Numbered from the stretch's first letter, positions 40,022 through 51,469 are shown. The stretch: DNA of 64,000 nt from Symbiodinium natans (GCA_905221605.1 CAJNDS010002336.1:277208-341207), one strand, 5' to 3'. The notes: generated by a model not told the origin, from the letters alone. Translations and numbers: made by a program.

Positions 40022-40266
40022 ATAAACCCTCTAAACCCTCTAAACCCTCTAAACCCTCTAAACCCTCTAAACCCTATAAACCCTATAAACCCTATAAACC
40101 CTAAAAACCCTAAGAACCCGCCTAAACCCTCTAAACCCTAAACCCTAAATGTTAACCCTAAACCCTATAAACCCTAAACCTAAACCCTATAAACCCTATA
40201 AACCCTATAAACCCTATAAACCCGCTAACCCTAAACCCTATAAACCCTATAAACCCTCTAAACCCT
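40022..40266. repeat. CCCTCTAAA and CCCTATAAA variant array
   Basis: Five CCCTCTAAA 9-mers, then many CCCTATAAA 9-mers, each variant in consecutive blocks. Confidence 0.95.
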
Positions 40267-40826
40267 AGCTCCCGGCAGCCTCTACGACATATCGGGTTTG
40301 GACTTCGTTCTTTGAGGCTTTAGGGTTTCGGGTTTCATGGACCTACACCCTAAACCCTAAACCCGAAACCCTAAACCCTAAACCCTCTACCCTACACCCT
40401 AAACCCGAAAACCCTAAAACCCTCATACCCTAAGCCCTCGGTTGGCGCCAGAGTGCCTTGAAAGGGGTCCTCAAGGGAGGGGGGCCTGAGGAAGGTGTGG
40501 GGAGTACTAGGGAACCATGGGTTCCATACCCCTTGAAACCCGCCTCCCTTAAGGGTTTAGGGTTTAGGGTTTAGAGTTTAGGGTTTAGGGTTTAGGGTTT
40601 AGGGTGTAGGGTGTAGGGTGTAGGGTCTAGGGTTCAGAGTCTAGGTTGCGCAAGTTCTCCTTTTCCCAGGCTCCCCGTCACCTAGGAAGAAGAAAGGGCT
40701 TCTCCGCGGCACTGCAGTGTGGTGACAGGCCTGACCCCCTAAAAAGGCGAAGGAGTGCCGCTCCCTCGTGTGACAAACATAGGGTTTAGGGTTCAGGCTT
40801 TAGGGCTGAGGTTTAGGTCTAGGGTC

Positions 40827-41044
40827 TAAACCCTAAACCCTAAACCCTAAACCCTAAACCCTAAACCCTAAACCCTAAACCCTAAACCCTAAACCCTAAA
40901 CACTAAACCCTAAACCCTAAACCCTAAACCCTAAACCCTAAACCCTAAACCCTAAACCCTAAACCCTAAACCCTTAACCCTAAACCCTAAACCCTAAACC
41001 CTAAACCCTGAACCCTAAACCCTAAACCCAAACCCTAAACCTTA
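40827..41044. repeat. (CCCTAAA)n array
   Basis: About 30 units. Confidence 0.97.
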
Positions 41045-41242
41045 AAAGAAACTGAAGAACGCAGCCCTCATCCCGCCACCTTCAAGCCCTGCTACTCCCC
41101 AGCTCTACGACTTCTTCATCTGGAACTCATAAGCCCTTTACTGCCAAACCCTAAACCCTAAACCCTAAACCCCAAACCCTAAACCCTAAACCCCAAACCC
41201 TAAACCCTAAACCCTAAACCCTGTCAAGTCAGCCGGAAGCGC

Positions 41243-41285
41243 TGGCGGCAACTTCAGGTGCGAAGAAATGTCGGTGTTCTTGATC
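41243..41285 (-). CDS. iscU: IscU exon, IKNTDISSHLKLPP
   Basis: Diagnostic IKNTDI...LPP motif. Acceptor GCTACAG, donor GC (CCA then GCGCTTCC). One or a few residues before IKNT are not placed; a tiny exon may be missing. The next family segment, VK(L/I)HCS, is found only 25 kb downstream. Confidence 0.9.
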
Positions 41286-41497
41286 CTGTAGCATCTAAGG
41301 GTTTAGGGTTTAGGTTTAGGGTTCAGGGTTCAGGGTTTAGGGTTTAGGGTACAAGGTGGGGCCCCCTAGTAATAAGTAGAGTTATAAGAGCCCTAAATGG
41401 GGTTATAAGTTCCTAAATTAGTTTATAAGTCCCTTAACCATCGTTAGTATAGTAAGGGGGCCCCTCCTTGTAAGGTTTACCGGCATTGGGAGGGTTA

Positions 41498-41604
41498 CTT
41501 AGCTGCTGAATTCATAAGCCCCAAACAAAGTGTACACTTTCAGTTCTATAGGGGATTATCGTATCCCAAAAAAGTGGAAAAAGTGTACTCACTCAGCTAC
41601 TAAG
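41498..41604. mobile_element. F4 inverted-repeat element
   Basis: 107 bp, CTTAGCTGCTGA...TCAGCTACTAAG ends, complete copy of the 23.4 kb element. Confidence 0.75.
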
Positions 41605-42512
41605 GTTAAGGGTTTAGGGATTAGGCTTTCGGGATCCGGGTTTAGGGTTGCTGGAGTTCAGGTTAACAGTATTTTGGTTCAGGGCTCATGGAGTAGAATT
41701 ACGGGGAATATAGGAAAGGGTTTATCAGGTTTACTGCTCGCCAGGTTTAAGATTGAGCCGTTACAGGGCTTGGACTAAGGAAAAGGTTGGACGGTCTCGG
41801 CTCATTCGAGAACATCAACACTGACATGGCATCAAGTGCCACAGTGAGCGATCGAATAGCAAGCGCTACACTCGAACCGTAAACCCTAAGACCCTGGATG
41901 ATCCTAGGCCCTAAGACCTTAAGACCTTAAGACCTAAGACCCTCAGCCTCTTCGTAGGACCCCGAACCCTGAAAGCCTAAACCCCACGCCTGAAATTCAT
42001 TCGCCCTCTTCGCGCCTTCTCACGAAAGCCAATAGGGCTTGGGGGGGTGGGGTCGGGTTGTTGGGGGTTTTCAGTTTTTCAGGGCCCTCAAACCCTCATC
42101 CCCTCAAACCCCTGAAGCCCCAAACCAACCAGTACCCAAGCCCCGAAAACACTGTAACCTTACACCCCGTTCCAACCTAAGCCCTACAAACACTAAGCCT
42201 CTCAAGCCCTGAAGCCCTCAAACACCTAAAGCCGCAAAAACCAAAAACCCGTCCCAAAGCTAAATCCGAAGGACCGTGAAATCCCCCCCGCCTTCCCCGC
42301 GCTCCCGAAAAGAACACACATCCGAAACCAACCATGCCCTGCGGAATCAACCTCAAAGAACCCCCAGAGAAGCTGAGGAAGCAGCTTTGACGCCTGGGGT
42401 CGCTTAAGCTTTCTGGCTTGCTGTAAGGGTCTAGGGTTTGTAGGTTTAGGGTTTAGGGTTTAGGGTTTAGGGTTTAGGGTTTAGGGTTTAGGGTTTAGGC
42501 CGGTTTACATAC

Positions 42513-42590
42513 GGCTTTCGGGTAATTCTTCTGATCTGTGTAGTGTTGATTAATGCCTTCCGGGGCTCGCCCCAAGCCACCCTTCGGGTT
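42513..42590 (-). CDS. Putative exon with consensus donor
   Basis: GGLGRAPEGINQHYTDQKNY then PKA, donor GCC/GTATGTAA. Lies between IscU exons at 44.1 and 41.2 kb but does not match IscU. Confidence 0.5.
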
Positions 42591-43100
42591 TAGGGTTTAG
42601 GGTTTAGGGTTTAGGGTTTAGGGTTTAGGGTTTAGGGTTTAGGGTTTAGGGTTTAGGGCTTAGGGCTACGCGTTTAGGTTTAGGGTTTAGGGTTGAGGGT
42701 ACAAGGGACAGGGCTCACTTACGGCTATCCTTCGGCGACGAGAGCTATTGGAGGGCCAGTGCTAAAGCCAGATTTGCTTTGGCGAGGGCTGGAAAGAGGG
42801 ATGGAGAGGGGGCGATTCTCCGTTTGGAGGCAATTTAGGGTCTAGGGTTCAGGGCTTAGGGTCTGTCCTAAGATGGTCGGATTGATTGAAGGTCCTTTCT
42901 ATCGTGCCAACAAGGACAATGGTTGGACGATAACTTCTCAACCCTAAACCCTGAACCCTAGAACCCTAAACCCTAAACCCGAAACCCTAAACCCTAAACC
43001 CTAAACCCTAAAACCCTAAACCCTAAACCCTAAACCTCATGAGGGGCATCATCCCAGTGCTGGGAGCATGGAGAAGACTTACAGCTTCTTTGGGGGTCGC

Positions 43101-43376
43101 TACATGGGCCCTTAGTACCTTAAGAGGGGCCCCTTATGTACCCCTTGGGTTTAGGGTTCAGGTTTAGGTAGGGTTTAGGGTTTAGGGTTTAGGGTTTAGG
43201 GTTTAGGGTTTAGGGTTTAGGGTTTAGGGTTTAGGGTTTAGGGTTTAGGGTTTAGGGTTTAGGGTTTAGGGTTTAGGGTTTAGGGTTTAGGTTTCCTATA
43301 CAACGCAAGGGCCGAACCCCTCCGAACCCGGGAACCCCTTGAAGGAGGCAGGGGACCATCTTAAGGGGCCATAGAA
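43101..43376. mobile_element. F5 element with internal array
   Basis: TACATGGGCCCTTAGTACCT left, GACCATCTTAAGGGGCCATA right; a pure (TTTAGGG)n array of about 120 bp fills the interior. Confidence 0.65.
43165..43290. repeat. (TTTAGGG)n array inside F5 element
   Basis: About 18 perfect units. Confidence 0.97.
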
Positions 43377-43383
43377 CTACCAT

Positions 43384-44082
43384 TCGGCAGCTACGTTAAG
43401 AGACATGCTTTAAAGCAGTGCTACGCCGACGCATGGATGGCACAGCTGTGAGCAGTCGGCTTCTTGATGTTTTGAAAGCCGATTCCACTACAGCGGTACA
43501 ATACATGGGACGACATAGGCATAATTGCTGCAAGCACCAGCAAGGTCTGAAAAAAGGAAAGGTGGCGACAAAAATGTTGCGGGCTTTGGCTGGTAGGGTG
43601 GGAAATACAAAAAGGGGAACACAAACAAACTGAGGACTTAGATGTAGGGCCCAGAGTCTTTTGGGGGTTACAAGAGCGACCATAGACGTATGGCCCGCAT
43701 GCCAGTACCCGGCACTCGCGCCAGCCGTTTTGGCTGTAGGACACCAAGAAGCATCGAGCCCCTAAGCACATTCCTGGGCTTCTGTCAGTTGAGCCGACTA
43801 TGAAGAGACACTTATGGAGCACTGCGAACCTCATACGAGCCTTTTTGCAACTCAAGATGAAGCCGATTATGTACCGAATGCTTAACGATTGGAAGGCGGA
43901 CCGAAGATGAACTCGATCATGCGGCACAACCCTGACATCGTGACATAGTATGTGCCCTACGTACTCCAAACCTGATTGTGAAAGCTCGATAAAGAACGTT
44001 AGGCCCCCAAAAAAACCTAACTTAGCTACACCCGCGGAGCCCCCGGAAATGAACCCCTAAACCGTAAACAACCCCACCCCAT
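43384..44082. other. Unique 700 bp intron segment
   Basis: No array. A 180-codon minus frame is open (43421-43969) but its composition is unlike the exons and no domain was recognised. Lies between IscU exons. Confidence 0.4.
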
Positions 44083-44121
44083 CGCCTCGTTGATGTTCTG
44101 TCCAATGATCATTTCAGTGGC
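44083..44121 (-). CDS. iscU: IscU exon, ATEMIIGQNINEA
   Basis: Matches the ATE(W/M)..G region that follows ASSS in the family; joining gives SSSY-ATEM. Acceptor CTGAGAG. The 3' boundary is uncertain: a GC or GA donor within GAGGCGATGG. Confidence 0.75.
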
Positions 44122-45115
44122 CTCTCAGAAATGGTCTAGGGGCGGCACCTAGGGGTCGGGGCGCATGAACCCCAAGCCCCAGACGGTGATTTCTGAAAAA
44201 TTGTGGTCCCTTGTTGGGGTCCTGATCTTATTGAGAGAACTGGCCGTACCCTAAACACTAGAGGGCAGGGGCTGGGATGCAACTGCTTGGGAGCTTTATA
44301 AGTGGCAGGGTTTTAGGGATGAGGAGATGCTTGGGCTAATGATGCCCTAAAACCAGGGGTGGTGTTTGTGAAGACAGAAACATCCGTCCCGACGCCCCCG
44401 GGCTGCCAAGTTCCTAGACCCAAGAGCAACCTACGGATAACAAGGGCGCCCTTCTCTGGTTTAGGGTTTTGGGTTGAGGGTTTAGGGTTTTAGAGTATCC
44501 TAGGAACAAACCGGGTGCCCTTTTGGTTTAAACTTTAAAGAGGCTTATCGGGAACTGAACCAAAAGAGGAAGGGTCCTAGCACCTGGGTGAATTGTGAAG
44601 GAACTTAACCTAAGTTGCCATGATATGGCCACTTCTCTAATTTCTGGTCCCTTCTTGGGGCTGCTAGAATAAGGCGGTCCCGTATGTTGCCCAAAAGGCA
44701 CCATAATCTGGAGAACTGACCACATACAGGGTGTCATATAGCACGTAATGAAGTATCCTCACTTTGGGAACCCTCAGCAGTTTCAAGTTCCTGAGCAAGA
44801 ACCCCTGCAGCAAATGCCCAAACCCCACCTCCTAAGAGGGTTGCAAGGTAGTCGACGGGGATGAGACCATGCTCCCCTGAACCCTAAGCCCCGAAATCCC
44901 AAACCCTAAACCCTAAACCCTAAACCCTAAACCCTAAACCCTAAGCCCCAAAATCCCTAAAAAAACCCTAAACCCCCCGAACCGAACACCTGAGCTCCTG
45001 CACAAAACTCGACATCCCCGAACCCGAAACCCCAAACCCTAAACCCAAATTCACAGCTCGAGGCTTGAGGGTTTATCAGGAAAACTGCCCCAAAGCAAAT
45101 CCACGCCCGAGGGGC

Positions 45116-45169
45116 GTAGGAAGAACTTGCGATGGCGGACCCGCAGCCGAAAGTCTTGAATTTTGCGTC
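45116..45169 (-). CDS. iscU: IscU exon, FGCGSAIASSS
   Basis: 18 codons read DAKFKTFGCGSAIASSSY with the second ligand Cys in FGCGSAIASS, a near-invariant IscU motif. The acceptor AG lies in a 25 bp segment that is repeated on the other side of a telomere-type array (45150-45174 and 45224-45248). GC donor (GCCCCT). Confidence 0.92.
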
Positions 45170-45681
45170 CTCACTTTAGGGTTTAGGGTTCAGGGTTTAG
45201 GGTTTAGGGTTTAGGGTTTGAGGAAAGTCTTTAAGTTTGCGTCCTCACAGGAAGTGGCTGTTTGTTAGTTGTTGTCATTCGTCCTCAAAGGAAGTGGCTG
45301 TTGGTTCGTTCTCGTCATTGCCCCATTTTCTTGTTGGGAAGAGGGACGGGGGGTGGGTCCTCTTTTTCAGGCCTTCCCTTAGAATGGTACCGACATGAGG
45401 ACCCCCAAAAAAAGAACAACATCCGAAGACAAGAGCGGCAAAGGCCCGTTGAAGTTTGTCAGCAAGCCCCTTGTCAAAGCCCTAAGGTTTTCAGGGTCGA
45501 GGGTTTAGGGTTTAGACCCGCTAAACATGCCCCCTAAGCCCTGAACCCAGAACCCTGAACCCTACACCTTAAACCCTAAACCCTAAACCCTAAACCTTAA
45601 ACCCTAAACCTTAAACCCTAAACCCTAAACCCTAAACCCTAAACCCCAAATCCTAAACCACATCCCAGCACCCACGCCGTC

Positions 45682-45711
45682 CTCGATGACGCCGTCCTTG
45701 CCGACCTTCAC
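45682..45711 (-). CDS. iscU: IscU exon, VKVGKDGVIE
   Basis: Ten codons match the beta-strand after KLQ in the family. Acceptor GCCAG. The donor is GA (GAG then GACGGC), and the same GAC starts the next exon, so the junction is ambiguous within GAC. Confidence 0.82.
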
Positions 45712-46208
45712 CTGGCTTCGAAGAGCAAAGCAGGCGCCTCTCTCGTTACCTAAGGTTTCATGTACCTATACAGTCATGCAGTATATGGGGGGTTTAGGGT
45801 TTAGGGTTTAGGGTTTAGGGTTTAGGGTTTAGGGTTTAGGGATAGGGTTTAGGGGGTCTGGGGGTCTAGGGGTTTAGGGTTTGGGGTTTGGGGTTTGCGA
45901 AAATCGGGGTTGGGGTCCTTGCTATTTGGGGGGTCTTGCTTGGAGCCCTAAAGCTAGCATATAGGAACCCCTGTAAGGCTCGAGCATGTACTACAGTATA
46001 TAGGTACATGGATCCTTATAGGGATTGGTACGATTCTTGGGACGCATTCTTACGATGATTACGATTCTGACTGCTCAAGAAACAAACGCAACAGGTTCAT
46101 GGGCCACATGACTTAAACCCTAAAACCATAAACCCCCCAACCCCAAAAAACAAAACCCCATTTTGGACTACATGTGTATATATACATATGTACATACACG
46201 TACATATG

Positions 46209-46316
46209 GTGGTTTCCGAAGTTAAGGGTACCTTATTGGGGTCCTGATTATATGAGAATCCTACGATTTGGGTCTATTTTCGGCGCCCCTAGTTTCGTAA
46301 ACCCCCATAAATTTTC
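46209..46316. mobile_element. F7 inverted-repeat element
   Basis: GGTGGTTTCCGAAG left, CTAGTTTCGTAAACCCCCAT right, GGGTACCTTATTGGGGTCCT inside. Confidence 0.6.
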
Positions 46317-46621
46317 GTACCCCCCCCCTCCTCCCAGATCCCTACTTTGGAGTAGACCCTGGAAAAGGCGTACATACTTGCTAGGCATAAGTAGCTATGA
46401 TAGAAACCCGGAACCAAAAAACTGTTCAAGGACAGTACTCCAAAATCCAGAACTGGGTGTTACCCTAAACCCTAATTAAACCCTAAACCCTGAACCCTGA
46501 ACCCTGAACCCTGAACCCTAAACCCTAAACCCTAAGACCCTAAACCCTAAACCCTAAACCCTAAACCCTAAACCCTAAACCCTAAACAGCTACCTACATA
46601 TAAGCTCCCTCAAAGCCAGGC

Positions 46622-46651
46622 CTGGAGCTTGATGACATCGCCGCAGGACGC
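46622..46651 (-). CDS. iscU: IscU exon, ASCGDVIKLQ
   Basis: Ten codons contain the first conserved cluster-ligand Cys in the (A/S)CGDV motif. Acceptor GGCAG, donor GC (CAG then GCCTGG), phase 0. Confidence 0.85.
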
Positions 46652-47140
46652 CTGCCAGGGACGGTGGCTGTTTCTTCCTTCAGAGTTTGGGGTTTATAGG
46701 GGTGGGTTTAGGGTTTAGGGTTTAGGGTTTAGGGTTTAGGGTTTAGGGTTTAGGGTCTTAGGGTTTAGGGTTTAGGAGTTTATGGGGGTTCAAGGTTTAG
46801 GGATTTAGGGGGGTGAGGGGTTTAGCGGTTGAAGGTTTAGGGGTTTAGGGGTTCGGGGATTGAAGGGATTAGGGCTTAGGGATTCGGGGTTGGGAGATTA
46901 TCGGGTTCGGGGTTTCGGAGCTTAGATCCTCAAGGCTTGGCTGTGTGGGAATCGGGCTTGTCGAGGTGTAGGGCTCGGAGCTTGCGACTTCAGAGATGTG
47001 GGTTTGAGAAACTCCAGTTTTTGTCGTGGCTTTTGGCCTTAGGATTTCAGGGTTTCAAGAACAAGAAGCAGTCCTAACTTTTCAATTCTCGCAAACCCGA
47101 AACCCTGAGCTCCAAGCAAAACTTCGGCAGAGGCTGCGGC

Positions 47141-47173
47141 CTTACCCACAAGTGCGGATCCGACGTTCTTGTC
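47141..47173 (-). CDS. iscU: IscU exon, DKNVGSALVGK
   Basis: Eleven codons continue the family alignment directly (DKNVG..LVG). Acceptor CGCCAG, donor GC (AAG then GCCGCAG). A GT donor 5 nt earlier (GTAAGG) exists but would break the frame with the next exon. Confidence 0.82.
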
Positions 47174-47682
47174 CTGGCGAGTTGAGGATTTCGGGCTCAG
47201 GATTGCAGAGCTGTGAAGTCTGAGATTTCTCGGGGGGTCAGTTGCCTGGAGGCTTCGGTGGTTTAGAGTTTCGGGATTGAGAAAGGCATGCTGTGGGGCC
47301 CCATGATGTTGCATGTCTGTTGAACAAGTTTGCAGCATGTCCCCTGCCAGCATAGCCTTTCGAGGGGCTCACGGGGCCAGAAATCCGGGCTCAGAATTTA
47401 GGGTCTAGGGTTTAGGGCTCGGGGGCAACATAAGATCTTCACTAGCCCATCAACCTAGGTTTTGAAGGTAACCTAGGAGCAGACAGAGAACCCGGTCTGG
47501 TTCAATGAGGTTCTGGGTTCTAACGATTAAAAGTAAGTATGCTGGAGCCCCTAACGTCGAACCCTACACCCTAAAACCTTAATAGGGTTTGGGGTTTAGG
47601 GTTTAACCCCTAAACCCCCAAATCCTTGTAAGCCTCAAAGCCCCAAACCCCTAAGCCCCTGTATCTCCAAGGCCGGCCGGTC

Positions 47683-47736
47683 CTCCTTGTCCAGCGTGCC
47701 CACGTTGCGTGGGTTGTTGAAATGATCATGGACGAC
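47683..47736 (-). CDS. iscU: IscU/ISU1 iron-sulfur scaffold, exon with NNPRNVG
   Basis: 18 codons read VVHDHFNNPRNVGTLDKE, the N-terminal signature of the IscU/NifU-N family, which assembles [2Fe-2S] clusters for transfer to apoproteins (mitochondrial in eukaryotes). Acceptor AG at 47737-47738. The next base pair after GAG gives a GA donor. The transit peptide exon upstream was not identified. Confidence 0.85.
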
Positions 47737-48435
47737 CTCATGGTAACCTCAGCGTTTAGGGTTTCGGGTTTAGGGCTTAGGGCCAAGCTTGGGATCCGAG
47801 AAGGTTCTTTAGGAGGTACTTGGGTACTTAGGGCACACCAGTCCGCGCAACCTTACCCTCAACAACCAGACAAAAACCAAAACCAAAAGGTTAAACCCCA
47901 CCGTTTCTAACAAGATGCAAGCAGGTCAAAATTTCAAAAAGTCCCAGGAAGCCCAAAACCCCAAATCCTAAGCCCCAAAACCCTAAACCCCAAATTCTAG
48001 AACCCAAATACAAGCCCCAAAATTCCTGAACAGCCCAAACCCCCCTAAACCCTGAACCCTGAACCCTAAACCCTAAACCCTAAACCCTAAACTGGCGAGA
48101 GCATGCTGCCCATCTACATGGGTGCTCGAGCCTCGTGCACAGGGCTCTGCCCTGGCATGTGGGGAACCTACAGCCTGGGAGGGGTTTAGGGTTTAGGGTT
48201 TAGGGTTTAGGGTTTAGGGTTTAGGGTTTAGGGTTTAGGGTTTAGGGTTTAGGGTTTAGCTTACCCCAAATCCCCAACCCTTGATGGCGTTTAGGCTTTG
48301 CCTGGGTTGCCCTGGGCCCCTGGCCAGGACCCCGCCCCCCCTCTCCCTTCGGATGCCCCTGCTCTGGGAGCCCCCTGCAGCCCCTGAACCCAAGAAGGCC
48401 CCACGGGATAGGTTTGGGAGGGTATGGGCTCCTAA

Positions 48436-48544
48436 CCCTAAGGGTCCATGTACCTTATTATTATATACTTAGACCCAAAAGTCCTTATATAGGAAGTACT
48501 TTAAGGCCCAAGTATTCCATATTTAGGTACATGGACCCTTAGGG
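48436..48544 (-). mobile_element. F1 MITE, copy B
   Basis: 109 bp, same family, inverted relative to copy A, flanked by TAA/TAA (48433-48435, 48545-48547). Perfect 20 bp inverted ends CCCTAAGGGTCCATGTACCT. Confidence 0.93.
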
Positions 48545-48720
48545 TAAATAAACCCTAAAGGAGAATACTTCGGGTGGAGGGCTACTAGCGCGATGGGGAG
48601 TGCGCAGCTACATTGAAAGAAAAGGGGCACTCCCAGCACGTGTATCCTAAAACCCTATAAAGCCTGTAAACCCTCTAAACGCTATAACCCGAAAAACCCT
48701 ATACGCCCTATAAACCCTAC

Positions 48721-48785
48721 GTACCCTAAACCCTATAAACCCTATAAACCCTATAAACCCTATAAACCCTATAAACCCTATAACC
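48721..48785. repeat. (CCCTATAAA)n variant array
   Basis: Seven consecutive 9-mers. Confidence 0.95.
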
Positions 48786-49485
48786 CCTAAGCCCTAAACC
48801 TTAATAAACCCTAAACCCTAAAACCTATAAACCCTACACCCTGAACCGCAAGCCCCAAAGTCTCACGGCCCAGCGGCCGCGGCGCGCGGCCACCAGGCAA
48901 CGCGGCACAGCCAGCGGCGCAGCTGCCCGGCGAGACCTGGCTCTGGGTTTTAGGGTTTAGGGTTTAGGGTTTAGGGTTTGTAGGGGTTTAGGGTTTAGGG
49001 TTTAGAGCTTAGGGTTTGTAGGGTTTTAGGGTTTAGGGTTTGTAGGGTTTTAGGGTTCTAGGGTTTTAGGACTTTGGGAGGGGTGGGTAAAGCGGCACAG
49101 TGTGCAACTCTGCCCAAAGGAGGCCAGCAAAATGTGCGAGTTTGAAACCCTACACTTTACTTTAAACCCTAAACCCTCAACCCTTATCAAGGTTTGAGTT
49201 TGTGGGGTCAAGGGGTTCCAACTAAACCCTAAACCCTAAACCCTAAACCCTAAACCCTAAACCCTAAACGGCCCTAAACCCTAAACCCTAAACCTGCTTT
49301 TTCAACAAGAACCTACGAAGGCAGCGCCCGAAACTATGCCAGCAGCGCAACACACTGAGAGACATGGTTTCTGGGCGCCAGCAAGCACGGTAACACGTCC
49401 GTATGGTTTGAGCTGAATAGATGCGGCGGCAGCGGCGGGAACACTGGGATACAGAATTCAATAATTCGAGGCCCGCTTCGTTGAT

Positions 49486-49593
49486 ACCGGGACTTACGAT
49501 ATTTGGGGGGGTACCTTATGGGGTCCTCAAAAAAGGGACCCCACCATTGGGGTCTGTATTCGGGGTCCTCTATTTTCGTAAACCCCCATACTG
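49486..49593. mobile_element. F7 inverted-repeat element
   Basis: GGGACTTACGATATTTGGGG left, TATTTTCGTAAACCCCCATA right; shares the ACCTTATGGGGTCCT block with the 46.2 kb copy. Confidence 0.65.
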
Positions 49594-50165
49594 AGCCCAA
49601 CTTGCTAGTTCAGATTGTTTAGGCTTCGGACTTCACCCTAAACCTTAAACCCTAAACCCTAAGCCCTAAACCCTAAACCCTAAACCCTAAACCCTACACC
49701 CTAAACCCTAAGCCCTAAACCCCCAATTTGCCCCATAACCCCCTTGTGCCGCCAAAAAGCATGCTGAGTACGGTGAGAGCACTTAAGGAGCACGCGGGAA
49801 TCAGGATGCTGGTTTAGGGTTTAGGGTTTAGGGTTTAGGGTTTAGGGTTTAGGGTTTAGATTTTGCAAACGTCCGGAGCAAACTGTGCGAGCAAAATCTG
49901 GGTACTAGGGGGTTGTGCTGTTTGTGTGGGCGGGGCCATACGCCTAAACAGGCAAGGACACCCTGAACCCTAACCCCTAAACCCATCCAGCTCTTTGAAC
50001 GTCTGCAGTCGCTAAGCTGGCGCTGGGGCCTATGAAGCATAAAGCAAGATAAACCGATAAACCTGATAAGACAGAGAAGTACGAACAGGCCTCAAAAAAA
50101 AAAACCTCAAAATAAATATGCTCCCGAACGCCACCAACACCTACTTAAGAGGGTCGCACGGCAGA

Positions 50166-50194
50166 GCGAACACCCACCCGCCCGCCCACCCACC

Positions 50195-50227
<33 letters not shown>

Positions 50228-50270
50228 CCACGCACACACACACACACCCACACACACACACACACACACA
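50166..50270. repeat. (CACC)n/(CA)n microsatellite
   Basis: CCCACCCACC followed by CA runs. Confidence 0.95.
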
Positions 50271-50775
50271 CCTGCACACCAACTTACTGATAAGGGCTGC
50301 GTAACCCTGATCCCAGAAAGCCCACAAAGCGGATTTCATGGTTGTGTGTCTCGGGTCAAGGGTGTAAGGTGTAGGTTCTGATTCACTTCTTTTGCTTTTG
50401 GAGGGGGAGGGAGAAGGAAAAGAGGGTTTAAGATGTAGGGCTTCAGGGTTTGGGGATTTGTGGGATCAATATGTAGGGCTCTATGGATATGGTTTTGGCC
50501 CACCACCGGCGTCCTCTGCTCGAAGACGTGAGAAGAACTGGCTCAAGAAGCTTGCATGTTTAGTGCTCTGAAACTCCAAAGCTTACAAGGCAGCAGTCGT
50601 AAGCCCCCAAGTGTACCCTATGCCCTAAACCGAGTAGGTAGTTAGACGCAGGTAGGGCAAGGGCCACTGCAAACAGTGGGTTGAGTCAGGCTCTAAGGGT
50701 TTAGGGTATTGTTGATTGTTGTGTCTAGTTTCGACTGGTTCAGGAGAGATTGTTGCTGTGGGTTCACATCCCAAA

Positions 50776-50872
50776 CCCTAAACCCTAAAACCCTAAAACC
50801 CTAAAACCCTAAAACCCTAAAACCCTAAAACCCTAAACCCTAAACCCTAAACCCTAAACCCTAAACCTCTTG
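50776..50872. repeat. (CCCTAAAA)n grading to (CCCTAAA)n
   Basis: Seven CCCTAAAA 8-mers followed by six CCCTAAA. Confidence 0.95.
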
Positions 50873-51370
50873 TTTGGCATCAGAGGGAGCCCAGGACACC
50901 CGAAGACCCCAGACAAAACATGAGCTACTGGGATGGAATTCTGTGTCGACTCCCAGGCTTACGATTGAAAAGAGGGTTTAGGGTTTAGGGTTTGGGGTTT
51001 AGGGTTTAGGGTTTAGGGTTTGGGGTTTAGTGTTTAGGATTTAGGCTTTCGGGTCACCCCAAGTACAGCAGAAGGGGAACGGCTGCATCCGGAAAGATTC
51101 GAAACAGATTCTTTTGCAGAACTGGCGCTCGCCAGCTAAGCCTTATGAGTTCTAAACCCTACAATCACAAACCTGTCACTGCGGCTCCTGGCATCCTTAA
51201 ACCCTAAACCCTAAACCCCAAACCCTAAAGCCTAACTCCATGGTATAGGCTGAGGACCGAAACAAGAGACTTCGGAACTAACCCAAGGCCCAGTTATACC
51301 CTTGCTCGAAGATGGAACCCAGGGGTTTAAGTTTTTTAGGGTTTAGGTTTTAGGATTAGAGCGAGAACTG

Positions 51371-51469
51371 GGGATGTTCTCCCCCTTGTACTAACAGTCC
51401 ATAATGGGGTTTACAATAGGGGGTACTATAATGCCTACTAAGGACTGTTGGTAAAAGTGGGAACATCCC
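51371..51469. mobile_element. F3 inverted-repeat element
   Basis: GGGATGTTCTCCCCCTTGTA start, GGGAACATCCC end, TAACAGTCC/GGACTGTTGG inside. Confidence 0.8.

Noticed and set aside
43421-43969. 182-codon minus frame
   Set aside because: No domain, no splice context, composition unlike neighbouring exons.
50118-50381. His/Thr/Pro-rich reading frames on both strands
   Set aside because: They come from the CA/CACC microsatellite, no coding signal outside it.
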